From Curtobacterium sp. MCBA15_012 (GTDB taxonomy: Bacteria; Actinomycetota; Actinomycetes; Actinomycetales; Microbacteriaceae), in contig NZ_CP126267.1 of assembly GCF_001864935.2 (NCBI RefSeq), positions 1,240,001 through 1,304,000 of the forward strand: 64,000 nucleotides of DNA. Reading direction: 5' to 3'. Both the position numbers and the translations under genes were made by a program. This document shows positions 1 to 7,981 of the stretch, one piece after another. The notes beneath the pieces were generated by a model. The model had not been told where the DNA came from, made no database searches, and saw only the letters and a program-made list of their open reading frames with translations. Every line of letters starts with the position of its first letter. Position 1 is the first letter of the stretch.

Positions 1-754
1 GCACCCGGTCGACCCCGGCCTGTCGCAGCCAGCGGGCCATCGTCGCCACGGGGACCCGGTCCTCGTTGCCGCCGTCGAGGTACACCGTCAGGCCCCGCCC
101 GGTCAGCTCGTCGACGGCCTGGCGCAGCAGGTGCAGTCGGTCGGCGCCGAGCCGCTCGCACACGTGGATCTGCGCGATCGAGTCCGGCTCGACCAGGACC
201 ACGGCGTGCGAACCGGCCATCGCCCGCACCGCCGACCGGACCCACGGCAGGTAGTCGCGCTCGGCCGTCCCGCCCTTCGAGAAGCTCCCGCAGTCCCGGT
301 CGGGGATCGCGTACAGGACGAACACCGGGGTGCGGCCCTGCTGCCGGGCGTCCCGGACGACCCGGCGCACGACCTGGCGCGTCGCGGTCTCGTCGGGGTC
401 GGTGAGCCAGGTCGCGACGGGCTGGTCGGCGATCACCGCGAGCCGCCCGGCGGTGCTCGTGTCGCCGGCGGCGCGGGCGTCGGCCTCGCGCCGGCCTGCC
501 TGGTTGTCCTGCACGGGCTGCTGTGCGAGCCCACCCGGGAAGGCGGCCGCCGCGGTGCGCCGCGCGGTGATCGTGCGGTCGTCGTGGTGGTCGGGCGGTC
601 GGACCAGCACGACGGCGGTGACGATCGCGACGACGAGGAGCGCGACGGCGCCGATCCACGCCCACTGTCGGCGCCCGCTGTCCCGACGGGCACCGCGCGT
701 GCGCCCGCCCGGACGTCCGGTGTCGCCCCGGCCGTGGTCCCCTTGCTGCGGCAT
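1..754 (-). CDS. Glycoside hydrolase family 6 protein (cellulase), 3' part beyond window edge
   Basis: Partial gene; 251 codons are visible and the C-terminal part lies beyond the left edge. It reads as a GH6 enzyme, a family that cleaves beta-1,4-glucan with inversion. An Arg-rich tail is followed by one hydrophobic segment (residues about 32-51), so the enzyme is exported or membrane anchored. The core starts near residue 100. YAIPDRDC holds Asp154, LVEPDSIA holds Asp191 (the proton-donor position in the family) and YLDGG holds Asp227, so all three conserved acidic positions are present. The ATG at 752-754 has CAGCAT six bases upstream, matching the leaderless promoter pattern of the window. 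Endo- or exo-action cannot be judged without the missing end. Confidence 0.87.
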   Translation of the reverse strand, partial: MPQQGDHGRGDTGRPGGRTRGARRDSGRRQWAWIGAVALLVVAIVTAVVLVRPPDHHDDRTITARRTAAAAFPGGLAQQPVQDNQAGRREADARAAGDTSTAGRLAVIADQPVATWLTDPDETATRQVVRRVVRDARQQGRTPVFVLYAIPDRDCGSFSKGGTAERDYLPWVRSAVRAMAGSHAVVLVEPDSIAQIHVCERLGADRLHLLRQAVDELTGRGLTVYLDGGNEDRVPVATMARWLRQAGVDRV

Positions 755-886
755 GCGTCCATGCTGGCAGGTCGAGCGCCGGGGGACCACTGCACGACGT
801 CGGGTCACAGGCTCGGCGGTCGGTCCGTTCAGGGTCGCCGGGCGTCCGCACAGCCCGGACGCCGGGTCCTGCCAGGCGTGCACCCC

Positions 887-892
887 GATACT
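887..892 (+). promoter_or_regulatory. Candidate -10 (GATACT) for leaderless VanZ-like gene
   Basis: GATACT ends six bases before the ATG at 899. The same NANNNT-N6-start arrangement recurs across the window. No clear -35 is visible. Confidence 0.4.
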
Positions 893-898
893 TGCCGG

Positions 899-1345
899 AT
901 GTTCCGGAAGGCCCTGCTCCTCGCCACCACCGTCGGCTACGGCTGGGTGATCTGGCGGATGACGCTGACCCCGCGGGTCTTCTCGCACGCCCAGGACGCG
1001 CTGGTCCTCCGGGCGATCGCCTGGGTGCAGCAGCTGCCGCACGGCACGTGGTTCACCTACGACCGGGTCGAGTTCCTCGCGAACATCGCGATGTTCGTCC
1101 CCGTCGGCGTGCTCGCGGCCCTCTGGCTGCCGCGGCGCTGGTGGGTCCTCGGCGCCGTCGTCGCGGTGGGCCTGTCGACCGGCATCGAGCTGGCGCAGGC
1201 CGCCTTCCTGCCGTACCGCGTCGCCGACCCCCGCGACGTGCTGTCGAACGGTCTCGGCGGACTGCTCGGGGCGACGCTCGTCGGCCTCGTCCGGAGCCTG
1301 CTGCCGGCGCCGCGCCGCCGCCGGCTCCGCGTCCGCACGGTGTGA
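899..1345 (+). CDS. VanZ-like family membrane protein
   Basis: Protein of 148 residues with about four hydrophobic segments (near residues 5-22, 62-80, 82-104 and 120-138) and a basic C-terminus ([10 protein letters not shown]). The pattern [12 protein letters not shown], a Glu in the third segment (TGIELAQ) and [12 protein letters not shown] near the end is the VanZ-like signature. Its founding member raises teicoplanin resistance, but the role of chromosomal members is mostly unknown. The frame stays open well upstream of 899. I chose ATG 899 because the hydrophobic domain starts directly after it and a -10-like GATACT lies six bases before. It is divergent from the GH6 gene. Confidence 0.8.
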   Translation: MFRKALLLATTVGYGWVIWRMTLTPRVFSHAQDALVLRAIAWVQQLPHGTWFTYDRVEFLANIAMFVPVGVLAALWLPRRWWVLGAVVAVGLSTGIELAQAAFLPYRVADPRDVLSNGLGGLLGATLVGLVRSLLPAPRRRRLRVRTV

Positions 1346-1389
1346 CCGGCGGCGTCGGCGTGCCCGATCTCTGGTAGTCTCGTCCGGTT

Positions 1390-1444
1390 GCCGTCGAACG
1401 GCCGCGGACAAAGAGCGCTCGTGCATCAGGCACGGGCACCGCGC
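1390..1444 (+). promoter_or_regulatory. Structured 5' leader of rpsO
   Basis: Two hairpins lie between the putative -10 (TAGTCT, 1374-1379) and rpsO. The first has arms 1390-1394 and 1398-1402. The second has arms 1418-1424 and 1430-1436, with an outer GCGC/GCGC helix at 1415-1418 and 1441-1444 that competes for one base. In other bacteria S15 represses its own mRNA through leader structure, so these may do the same. This is inference from position and pairing. Confidence 0.35.
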
Positions 1445-1466
1445 AACGGACAGAGAGGGGATCACC

Positions 1467-1736
1467 ATGGCACTTGACGCGAAGGTCAAGCAGGAGATCA
1501 TCGAAGAGTACGCGACCCACCCGGGCGACACCGGATCCCCCGAGGTCCAGGTCGCCGTTCTGACGCGTCGCATCAACGACCTGAACGAGCACCTCAAGGA
1601 GCACAAGCACGACCACCACTCGCGTCGTGGTCTGCTGCTCATGGTCGGTCAGCGTCGCCGTCTCCTCGGGTACCTCTCCGACGTCGACATCAGCCGCTAC
1701 CGTGCGCTCATCGAGCGCCTCGGCCTGCGCCGCTAG
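1467..1736 (+). CDS. rpsO: 30S ribosomal protein S15
   Basis: Protein of 89 residues, the normal length of S15, which binds 16S rRNA early in assembly of the small-subunit platform. The sequence is canonical: [11 protein letters not shown] near residues 22-32, the basic [12 protein letters not shown] stretch, and the C-terminal [13 protein letters not shown] purine-rich GAGAGGGGAT site lies just before the ATG. The gene is followed by its own perfect-stem terminator. In many bacteria rpsO directly precedes pnp; here two genes on opposite strands lie between them. Confidence 0.98.
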   Translation: MALDAKVKQEIIEEYATHPGDTGSPEVQVAVLTRRINDLNEHLKEHKHDHHSRRGLLLMVGQRRRLLGYLSDVDISRYRALIERLGLRR

Positions 1737-1762
1737 TCGTCTCGCAGACACTGCTCGACCGG

Positions 1763-1800
1763 ACGCCCCGGTCCTCCTCGTGAGGACCGGGGCGTTCCTC
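1763..1800 (+). terminator. Terminator of rpsO
   Basis: Arms 1763-1776 and 1782-1795 pair perfectly (14 bp) around a 5-base loop, followed by TTCCTC. It starts 26 bases after the rpsO stop codon. Confidence 0.85.
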
Positions 1801-1849
1801 GTTCCCACCCGGCGCGGACGGAGGTGCTCCTCGTCCGCACCGGGAATGG

Positions 1850-1877
1850 TTGCGTCCGCCTCCCGGTTCGGTAGGAT
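1850..1877 (+). promoter_or_regulatory. Promoter of the FMN reductase gene
   Basis: TTGCGT (1850-1855), a 16-base spacer and TAGGAT (1872-1877) predict a start near 1884 and a leader of about 28 bases. This is one of the few clear two-element promoters here. Confidence 0.5.
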
Positions 1878-1911
1878 GTTCATGCAAACGCATCGAAAGA
1901 CAGGACGCACC

Positions 1912-2580
1912 ATGACCACCATCGCCGTCGTCTCCGCCGGGCTCTCCGAGCCCAGCTCCACGCGCCTGCTCGCCGACCGCCTCGCCGAGGCCACGGTCGC
2001 CGCCGTCGCGGCCGACCAGGCATCGGCCGGCCCGACGACGGCCGACCGGACGACGGGTGACGGCCGGGGAGGCGCGGTGCAGGTCCGCCACGTCGAGCTG
2101 CGTCCGATCGCGCACGAGATCGTCGACGCGATGCTCACCGGGTTCGCCGCGCCCGCGCTCGCCGCCGCGCAGGCGACCGTCCTCGAGGCCGACGCGGTCG
2201 TGTTCGTCACGCCGGTCTTCACGGCCGGGGTGAGCGGCCTGGCGAAGAGCTTCCTCGACGTGCTCGACAAGGACGCGCTCGTCGACGTGCCCGTGCTCCT
2301 GGCGGCCACGGGCGGGACCGCGCGGCACTCGCTCGCGATCGACCACGCGCTGCGGCCGGTCTTCGCCTACCTCCGTGCGGCGGTCGTCCCGACGGGCGTC
2401 TTCGCCGCGACCGACGACTGGGGGAGCGCCGCCGACTCGGCCGCGCTCGACGCGCGCATCCGCCGGGCCGGGGTCGACCTGGCCTGGGCGATCCGCGCCT
2501 CCCGGCGGACGCCGCAGCGGGCCGACGCCCTCCCGGAGACGGTCGACTTCGCGTCCCTGCTCGGCGGCCTCGGCCACTGA
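1912..2580 (+). CDS. NADPH-dependent FMN reductase-like flavoprotein
   Basis: Protein of 222 residues with the flavodoxin-like fold of the NADPH-dependent FMN reductase family (CE1759-type branch). The N-terminus MTTIAVVSAGLSEPSSTRLL is the phosphate-binding beta-strand and loop. VFVTPVFTAGVSGLAKSFLD near residues 98-117 is the family flavin and dimer motif, and a second flavin loop (LLAATGGTARHS) follows. The variable stretch around residues 36-55 is a Pro/Thr-rich insert. The likely role is reduction of FMN or quinones in the cytosol; the physiological substrate cannot be read from sequence. ATG 1912 is preceded by GACAGGACG and lies downstream of a good promoter. It is convergent with the next gene. 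Confidence 0.8.
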   Translation: MTTIAVVSAGLSEPSSTRLLADRLAEATVAAVAADQASAGPTTADRTTGDGRGGAVQVRHVELRPIAHEIVDAMLTGFAAPALAAAQATVLEADAVVFVTPVFTAGVSGLAKSFLDVLDKDALVDVPVLLAATGGTARHSLAIDHALRPVFAYLRAAVVPTGVFAATDDWGSAADSAALDARIRRAGVDLAWAIRASRRTPQRADALPETVDFASLLGGLGH

Positions 2581-2617
2581 GCCGAGGGGCCGGCCGACCG
2601 ACGGTCCGGTGGGCCCG

Positions 2618-3814
2618 TCAGTACCAGTGCGGGTTGACGCTCATCTCGTGGTGCCACGCGCCGCACGGCGACCCGTAGGCGTCCCGGATGTACGCCAGGC
2701 CCCAGTCGACCTGCGTCGCCGCGTTCGTGCGCCAGTCGGCCCCGGCCACCGACATCTTGTTCGCGGGGAGTGCCTGCGGGATGCCGTAGGCCCCGCTCGA
2801 CGCGTTGAGGGCGTTCGCGCGCCACCCGGACTCCTGCGTCCACAGCGACACGAGGCACGAGTACTGGTCGGAACCCCAGCCGTAGCTGCCGAGCCGGCTC
2901 TGCGCGTACGCCTTGGCGCCCGCCGGGTCGACCGCGACGCCGTCGGTGCTCGGGTAGGCGTTCCCGCCGCCCGACGACGCCGACGATCCCGACGACCCCG
3001 CCGCCTGTCGTGCCTGCTCCGCCAGGGCGGCGGCCTGCGCGGCGCGGGCCTGTGCGGCGGCCTGTGCCGCGACCGCCTGGCCGACGGCGTACTGCTGCTC
3101 GGTCGCCGCGGTCGTGTCCTTGAGCGCCGCGAGCTGTGCGTACAGCTCGTCGCTGTGCTGCTGCGTGCTGTCGACCGCCTGCTGCGCGGCGTCCGACGCG
3201 GACGTGGCGGCGTCGGACTTCTGCTCCGCCGCCGCGGCCAGCGCGGTCCGCTCGTCCTCGGCGCGGAGGGCCTGCTCGTGCAGGGACGACGCCGTGTGCG
3301 CTGCGACGGACGCGTCGTCGAGGACGTCGGTCCAGGTGCCGGTGAGCTGGTCGAGTGCGCCGAGCTGGTAGAGCAGCTCGTCCGGGTCGTGGGCGCTCGC
3401 GATGCGGGTGGTCATCGCGCCCTGGTTGCCGTCCCGGTACAGGCTCGCCGCCAGTTGGCCGGCACGGGTCTTCGCCCGGTCGGCGGTCTGCTGCGCCTCC
3501 GTCGCCTGGGCCTGGAGGCTCGTGGCGGTCTGGGTGGCCACGGTCAGGTCCGCCTCGGCGCGGTCGGCGGCCGCGGACGCGTCGAGCGCGGCCTGCGACT
3601 TGGTCGCGGCGTCGGCCTGTGCCGCGTGCAGGGCGTCCTGGATCGTGGCGACCTCGGCCTGCTTCGCCTGCTCGTTGCCCTTCGCGGCCTCGACGTCCTG
3701 CCACGACGGGTAGGTGGTGGCGCTGGCGGGGACGGCGGTGACGACCGGGGCGACGAGCGCGCCGGCGACCAGGGCCACCGCGACGAGCACCGCCCGCGAG
3801 GGAGAGGAGCGCAT
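2618..3814 (-). CDS. Secreted coiled-coil protein with C-terminal transglycosylase-like domain
   Basis: Protein of 398 residues. A signal peptide with hydrophobic residues about 8-26 ends in PASAT. Residues about 35-270 are an Ala/Gln/Glu-rich coiled coil, as in peptidoglycan hydrolases of the NlpC/RipA/EnvC type. A short Ser/Gly linker follows. The last 100 residues form an aggregation-promoting-factor/SLT-like domain with [13 protein letters not shown] and [10 protein letters not shown]; the Glu in QESGW is the expected catalytic acid of lytic transglycosylase-like domains. Six bases before its ATG, TAACCT (3821-3826) is a candidate leaderless -10. It probably acts in the cell wall; enzymatic activity is inferred from the fold only. 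Confidence 0.82.
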   Translation of the reverse strand: MRSSPSRAVLVAVALVAGALVAPVVTAVPASATTYPSWQDVEAAKGNEQAKQAEVATIQDALHAAQADAATKSQAALDASAAADRAEADLTVATQTATSLQAQATEAQQTADRAKTRAGQLAASLYRDGNQGAMTTRIASAHDPDELLYQLGALDQLTGTWTDVLDDASVAAHTASSLHEQALRAEDERTALAAAAEQKSDAATSASDAAQQAVDSTQQHSDELYAQLAALKDTTAATEQQYAVGQAVAAQAAAQARAAQAAALAEQARQAAGSSGSSASSGGGNAYPSTDGVAVDPAGAKAYAQSRLGSYGWGSDQYSCLVSLWTQESGWRANALNASSGAYGIPQALPANKMSVAGADWRTNAATQVDWGLAYIRDAYGSPCGAWHHEMSVNPHWY

Positions 3815-3820
3815 GGCGGC

Positions 3821-3826
3821 AGGTTA
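3821..3826 (-). promoter_or_regulatory. Candidate -10 (TAACCT) for leaderless transglycosylase-like gene
   Basis: On the minus strand TAACCT ends six bases before the ATG at 3812-3814, in the same arrangement as other leaderless candidates here. Confidence 0.4.
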
Positions 3827-4103
3827 CCGGGGACACGCCCGTTCGCCACGAGCCTCGCCGTCCGGCGCCCGAGGGCTGGTAAAGTCCTCATCGTCCAGGG
3901 ACCGATCCCCGGACGTCACACACGCTGTGACACCACAACATCGCGCAGACCGGGCACGGAGCTGGTCATCGGTGGTGGTTCGCGGGCCGTCCGGAGTCCC
4001 GAGTGCTTCTACTGCTGGCCAGACATGCGCCCCGACACATCGGCGCGCACGCACCACGAGTGCCGTCGCCCAGGTCTGCCGAACACGTCAAGGAGGCACC
4101 CTT

Positions 4104-6377
4104 TTGGAGGGTCCCGAGATCAAGTTCGCCGAGGCTGTCATCGACAACGGCCGCTTCGGCACGCGCACCGTCCGGTTCGAGACCGGTCGGCTCGCACAGC
4201 AGGCCCAGGGCGCGGTTGCCGCGTACCTCGACGAGGAGACCATGCTCCTCTCGGCCACCAGCGCCGGCAAGCACCCGCGTGAGGGCTTCGACTTCTTCCC
4301 GCTGACGGTGGACGTCGAGGAGCGCTCGTACGCCGCCGGCAAGATCCCCGGTTCGTTCTTCCGTCGCGAGGGCCGCCCCTCGACCGAGGCGATCCTGGTC
4401 TGCCGTCTCATCGACCGGCCGCTGCGCCCGTCGTTCGTCGACGGTCTCCGCAACGAGGTCCAGATCGTCATCACCGTCCTGAGCATCGCGCCGGACGAGT
4501 TCTACGACGCGCTCGCGATCAACGCCGCGTCGGCGTCGACGCAGATCTCCGGTCTGCCGTTCTCCGGCCCGATCGCCGGTGTGCGCCTCGCGCTCATCGA
4601 CGGCCAGTGGGTCGCGTTCCCGAAGGCGTCGCAGCTCGCCGAGGCCGTCTTCGACCTCACCGTCGCGGGCCGTGTCGTCACGGACGAGGCCGGCAACGAG
4701 GACGTCGCGATCATGATGGTCGAGGCCGAGGCCACCGAGCACAGCTGGGACCTCATCCAGGCCGGCGCGACGAAGCCCGACGAGGCCGTCGTCGCGCAGG
4801 GCCTCGAGGCGGCCAAGCCGTTCCTCAAGGTCCTCGTCGAGGCGCAGGCGAAGATGGCCGCGCAGTCGGCCAAGGAGATCCAGGACTACCCGGTCTTCCC
4901 GCCCTACGCCCCCGAGGTCTACGACGCCGTCGAGGCGATCGCCCTCGACGAGCTCAAGGACGTCTACCAGATCGCCGGCAAGATCGAGCGTCAGGACAAG
5001 GACGACGCCCTCAAGGCCCGCGTCAAGGAGGCCATCGCCGCCAAGGTGACGGCAGGCGAGCTCCCCGAGAGCGCCAACGGCCAGGTCAGCGGCGCCTACA
5101 AGTCGGTCACGAAGAAGGTCGTCCGCGGCCGCATCCTGACCGAGCAGGTCCGCATGGACGGTCGCGGCCTCGCCGACATCCGTCCGCTCGACGCCGAGGT
5201 CGCCGTGATCCCGCGCGTCCACGGTTCGGCGGTGTTCCAGCGCGGCGAGACGCAGATCCTCGGCGTCACCACGCTGAACATGCTCAAGATGGAGCAGCAG
5301 ATCGACTCGCTGTCGCCCGTCACGAAGAAGCGTTACCTGCACCACTACAACTTCCCGCCGTACTCGACCGGTGAGACCGGTCGCGTCGGGTCGCCGAAGC
5401 GTCGCGAGATCGGGCACGGCTTCCTCGCCGAGCGCGCCCTCGTGCCGGTGCTGCCGTCGCGTGACGAGTTCCCCTACGCCATCCGCCAGGTGTCCGAGGC
5501 GCTGAGCTCCAACGGCTCGACGTCGATGGGCTCGGTCTGCGCGTCGACCCTGTCGCTCCTCAACGCCGGTGTGCCGCTCAAGGCCCCGGTCGCGGGCATC
5601 GCGATGGGCCTCGTGTCCGACACCGTCGACGGTCAGACCCGCTACGCGGCGCTGACCGACATCCTCGGTGCCGAGGACGCACTGGGCGACATGGACTTCA
5701 AGGTCGCCGGCACGGCGGACTTCGTCACGGCGATCCAGCTCGACACGAAGCTCGACGGCATCCCGTCGTCGGTCCTCGACGCCGCGCTCAAGCAGGCGAA
5801 GGAGGCCCGCTCGGCCATCCTCGGTGTCCTCAACGAGGCCATCGACGGACCGGACGAGATGGCCGACACCGCCCCGCGTGTGATCTCGGTGCAGATCCCC
5901 GTCGACAAGATCGGCGAGCTGATCGGCCCGAAGGGCAAGACGATCAACGGGATCCAGGACGAGACCGGCGCCGACATCTCCATCGAGGACGACGGCACCG
6001 TCTACATCGGCGCCGTCGACGGCCCGTCGGCCGAGGCCGCCCGTGCCCAGGTCAACGCGATCGCGAACCCGACGAACCCGGAGATCGGGGACCAGTTCCT
6101 CGGCACGGTCGTCAAGATCGCGACCTTCGGTGCCTTCGTGTCGCTGCTCCCGGGCCGCGACGGTCTGCTCCACGTCTCCGAGGTGCGCAAGCTCGCCGGT
6201 GGCAAGCGTGTGGAGAACGTCGAGGACGTCCTCGGCGTCGGCCAGAAGATCCTGGTCGAGGTCACCAAGGTGGACGACCGCGGCAAGCTCTCGCTCGCGC
6301 CGGTCGTCGCCGACGAGGTGGACACCGAGGGCCGCGAGGGTCACGAGAAGCACGCCGAGGCTCCGGCCGAGGGCTGA
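4104..6377 (+). CDS. pnp: Polyribonucleotide nucleotidyltransferase (PNPase)
   Basis: Protein of 757 residues that degrades RNA phosphorolytically from the 3' end. Two RNase PH-like domains are joined by an all-helical region; the first begins near residue 10 ([18 protein letters not shown]). A KH domain (about residues 592-650, with [11 protein letters not shown]) and an S1 domain (about 665-735, with [16 protein letters not shown]) follow. The start is a TTG, chosen because AAGGAGG lies seven bases before it and the family N-terminus begins there, although the frame stays open upstream. The leader from 3838 is long; TAAAGT (3880-3885) is a possible -10. The gene ends before a 19-bp terminator. 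Confidence 0.97.
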   Translation: MEGPEIKFAEAVIDNGRFGTRTVRFETGRLAQQAQGAVAAYLDEETMLLSATSAGKHPREGFDFFPLTVDVEERSYAAGKIPGSFFRREGRPSTEAILVCRLIDRPLRPSFVDGLRNEVQIVITVLSIAPDEFYDALAINAASASTQISGLPFSGPIAGVRLALIDGQWVAFPKASQLAEAVFDLTVAGRVVTDEAGNEDVAIMMVEAEATEHSWDLIQAGATKPDEAVVAQGLEAAKPFLKVLVEAQAKMAAQSAKEIQDYPVFPPYAPEVYDAVEAIALDELKDVYQIAGKIERQDKDDALKARVKEAIAAKVTAGELPESANGQVSGAYKSVTKKVVRGRILTEQVRMDGRGLADIRPLDAEVAVIPRVHGSAVFQRGETQILGVTTLNMLKMEQQIDSLSPVTKKRYLHHYNFPPYSTGETGRVGSPKRREIGHGFLAERALVPVLPSRDEFPYAIRQVSEALSSNGSTSMGSVCASTLSLLNAGVPLKAPVAGIAMGLVSDTVDGQTRYAALTDILGAEDALGDMDFKVAGTADFVTAIQLDTKLDGIPSSVLDAALKQAKEARSAILGVLNEAIDGPDEMADTAPRVISVQIPVDKIGELIGPKGKTINGIQDETGADISIEDDGTVYIGAVDGPSAEAARAQVNAIANPTNPEIGDQFLGTVVKIATFGAFVSLLPGRDGLLHVSEVRKLAGGKRVENVEDVLGVGQKILVEVTKVDDRGKLSLAPVVADEVDTEGREGHEKHAEAPAEG

Positions 6378-6395
6378 ACCCCAGCGCGCTGACAC

Positions 6396-6440
6396 ACGGA
6401 CGGCCGCCACTCCCCGCCGGGAGTGGCGGCCGTCCGTCGT
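6396..6440. terminator. Bidirectional terminator between pnp and the YbhB gene
   Basis: Arms 6396-6414 and 6419-6437 are perfectly complementary (19 bp) with a 4-base loop. The genes on either side converge, so the hairpin can serve both. Confidence 0.85.
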
Positions 6441-6459
6441 TCGTGGTCCGGTCCCGCCG

Positions 6460-6987
6460 TCAGGAGGCGGGGGTCTCCTGCGTGCCGGTGAGCTGCGCGC
6501 GCCCGAGCAGGTGCTCGCGCAGCAGGAACCCGACGACCGCGGGCGTGGCGTCGGCGGGTGCCTCGAGGACGGGGACGTCGAGCGCGCTCACCGTGAAGAC
6601 GTAGCGGTGCGGTCCGTGTCCGGCGGGCGGTGCGGCGCCGAGGAAGGTGTCGGTGCCGTACTCGTTGCGGCGACGCAGCGCCTCGGCGGGCAGCAGCGCG
6701 TCGTCCGTGCCGGCGCCGCGCTCGAGCGACGTGGTCGACGCGGGGAGGTCGGTCAGGCTCCAGTGCCAGAAGCCGGAGCCGGTCGGGGCGTCGGGGTCGT
6801 ACACCGTGAGCACGTAGCTCTGCGTGCCCTCGGGCGCCCCGGTCCACTCGAGTGCGGGGGAGCGGTCCTCGCCACCGGCGTCGCCGCCGCGTGCCCAGTC
6901 GGGCAGGACGCCGCCGTCGGCGAAGTCGGGACTCGTCAGGGTGAACGTGGGGACCTCGGGGAGGTTCCAGTTGGGGTCGTTGGCCAT
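6460..6987 (-). CDS. YbhB/YbcL family (PEBP-like) protein
   Basis: Protein of 175 residues with no signal peptide. It has the phosphatidylethanolamine-binding fold signatures of the bacterial YbhB/YbcL family: SPALEWTGAPEGTQSYVLTVYDPDAPTG near residues 43-70, WHWSLTDLPAS, and GPHRYVFTVSALDV. These residues line the small anion pocket of the fold. Bacterial members are sometimes called Raf-kinase-inhibitor-like, but their role is unknown. The start ATG (6985-6987) gives MANDPNWNLP; no strong ribosome-binding site is visible. It lies between the pnp terminator and the palindrome at 7027-7070. Confidence 0.88.
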   Translation of the reverse strand: MANDPNWNLPEVPTFTLTSPDFADGGVLPDWARGGDAGGEDRSPALEWTGAPEGTQSYVLTVYDPDAPTGSGFWHWSLTDLPASTTSLERGAGTDDALLPAEALRRRNEYGTDTFLGAAPPAGHGPHRYVFTVSALDVPVLEAPADATPAVVGFLLREHLLGRAQLTGTQETPAS

Positions 6988-7026
6988 GGGACCAGCCAAC
7001 ACCCGCGCCCTGTCCCGGGGATGGGA

Positions 7027-7070
7027 CGGACGGGAGGCGCGTGGCGGGCCCGCCACGCGCCTCCCGTCCG
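7027..7070. terminator. 44-bp perfect palindrome downstream of tetR
   Basis: Bases 7027-7048 are the exact reverse complement of 7049-7070, a 22-bp stem with no spacer. It lies just after the tetR stop codon and contains the recurrent word GGGAGGCGCG, so it likely ends tetR transcription. Confidence 0.7.
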
Positions 7071-7087
7071 GGACGTGGACCGGTCGG

Positions 7088-7756
7088 TCAGGCCGCGATG
7101 ACGCGGTCGACCACGCGACCGAGCGCCGCCGTCGCGGCGATCGCGTCGCCCGCGTAGGCGCCGGACATCGCGCCGTCGCGCGCGAGCATGAGCTCGTCGG
7201 CACCGTCCCCCGGCAGCGGGTGGCCGGCGCGCTGCAGCAGGGCGAACAGTTCCTCCGTGTACCAGTCACGGTGGCTGGCGACGACCTCGCGCACGGGGTG
7301 CCGGGGGTCGTGGTACTCCGCGGCGGCGTTGAGGAACGCGCACCCGCGGAACTCGGCCCGGCTCACCTCGCCGGAGACGGCGGCGACCCACGCGCGGACG
7401 GCCTCGGTGGGGGTCTCGGCCTCGGCGACGAGCTGTTCGAAGCCGGCGCGGACGCGCTCGTGCTGGGCGTGCACGTAGGCGAGGATCAGGTTGTCCTTCG
7501 AGCCGTAGTGCTTGTAGAAGGTGGCCTTCGTGACGCTCGCGGCCGAGATGAGCCGGTCGACGCCGACGCACTGGATGCCCTCCTCGTAGAAGAGCCGCGA
7601 CGCGGTGTCGAGGATGCGGACCTTCGCGCCGCCGGAGCGGGGAGTCGGGGGGACGCTCGACCCGTCCGGCGACGCGAGGTTCGTGCTCGGGCCGGGGAGA
7701 CGCTGGACGGCCGGTTGGGGGGAATCGACCGTCACAGCGTTGCTCCTCGGACTCAT
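7088..7756 (-). CDS. TetR/AcrR family transcriptional regulator
   Basis: Protein of 222 residues. The helix-turn-helix lies near residues 45-90: AKVRILDTASRLFYEEGIQ, then VDRLISAASVTKATFYKHYGSKDNLI, the standard TetR signature with the YxHYxSKD recognition segment. The C-terminal ligand domain includes FRGCAFLNAAAEYHDPRHPVREV, as in regulators of the YcdC/QacR-like class; its ligand is unknown. The frame is open back to 7921, but ATG 7754-7756 is preferred because it follows GGAG and places about 45 residues before the HTH. A 9-bp inverted repeat at 7814-7842 just upstream is a plausible operator, suggesting autoregulation. The M16 peptidase gene is divergent. Confidence 0.88.
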   Translation of the reverse strand: MSPRSNAVTVDSPQPAVQRLPGPSTNLASPDGSSVPPTPRSGGAKVRILDTASRLFYEEGIQCVGVDRLISAASVTKATFYKHYGSKDNLILAYVHAQHERVRAGFEQLVAEAETPTEAVRAWVAAVSGEVSRAEFRGCAFLNAAAEYHDPRHPVREVVASHRDWYTEELFALLQRAGHPLPGDGADELMLARDGAMSGAYAGDAIAATAALGRVVDRVIAA

Positions 7757-7813
7757 CGGCTCCGCGGGGGAGTGGGGGGACTCCGCCGCGCAGGACTGAT
7801 GTCCCGAGCCACC

Positions 7814-7842
7814 GGGTCGGAATCTAGGGGGGCTTCCGACCC
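7814..7842. promoter_or_regulatory. Inverted repeat, candidate TetR operator
   Basis: GGGTCGGAA (7814-7822) and TTCCGACCC (7834-7842) are perfect inverted repeats with an 11-base spacer, between tetR and its divergent neighbour. A second small dyad, AGAC-GA-GTCT, lies at 7876-7885. Confidence 0.5.
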
Positions 7843-7967
7843 GATGAGAAGAACTGTACCACAGTGAGGACAGACAGACGAGTCTTTCTATCCTCCACAG
7901 ATGTACCCCAGTTTGAGGCACGTGGCGTGTGGCTGGGGAAACTGGGCGGCGCGCTCGTGCGGATCAG

Positions 7968-7973
7968 TAGGCT
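7968..7973 (+). promoter_or_regulatory. Candidate -10 (TAGGCT) for the M16 peptidase gene
   Basis: TAGGCT ends eight bases before ATG 7982, placing the transcription start at or next to the start codon. Confidence 0.45.
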
Positions 7974-7981
7974 CTCCTGCG

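Noticed and set aside
131..898. N-terminal extension of the VanZ-like gene to 131
   Set aside because: The sequence lies antisense to the GH6 gene, which has clear catalytic motifs. The VanZ domain begins at 899, with a -10-like element next to it.
1390..1466. Metabolite riboswitch before rpsO
   Set aside because: The hairpins do not match any riboswitch fold I know. Ribosomal-protein autoregulation is the simpler reading.
3966..6410. A long open frame antisense to pnp
   Set aside because: Same cause: it mirrors pnp codon usage, encodes Arg/Asp/Leu-rich sequence with no recognisable domain, and has no promoter or ribosome-binding site.
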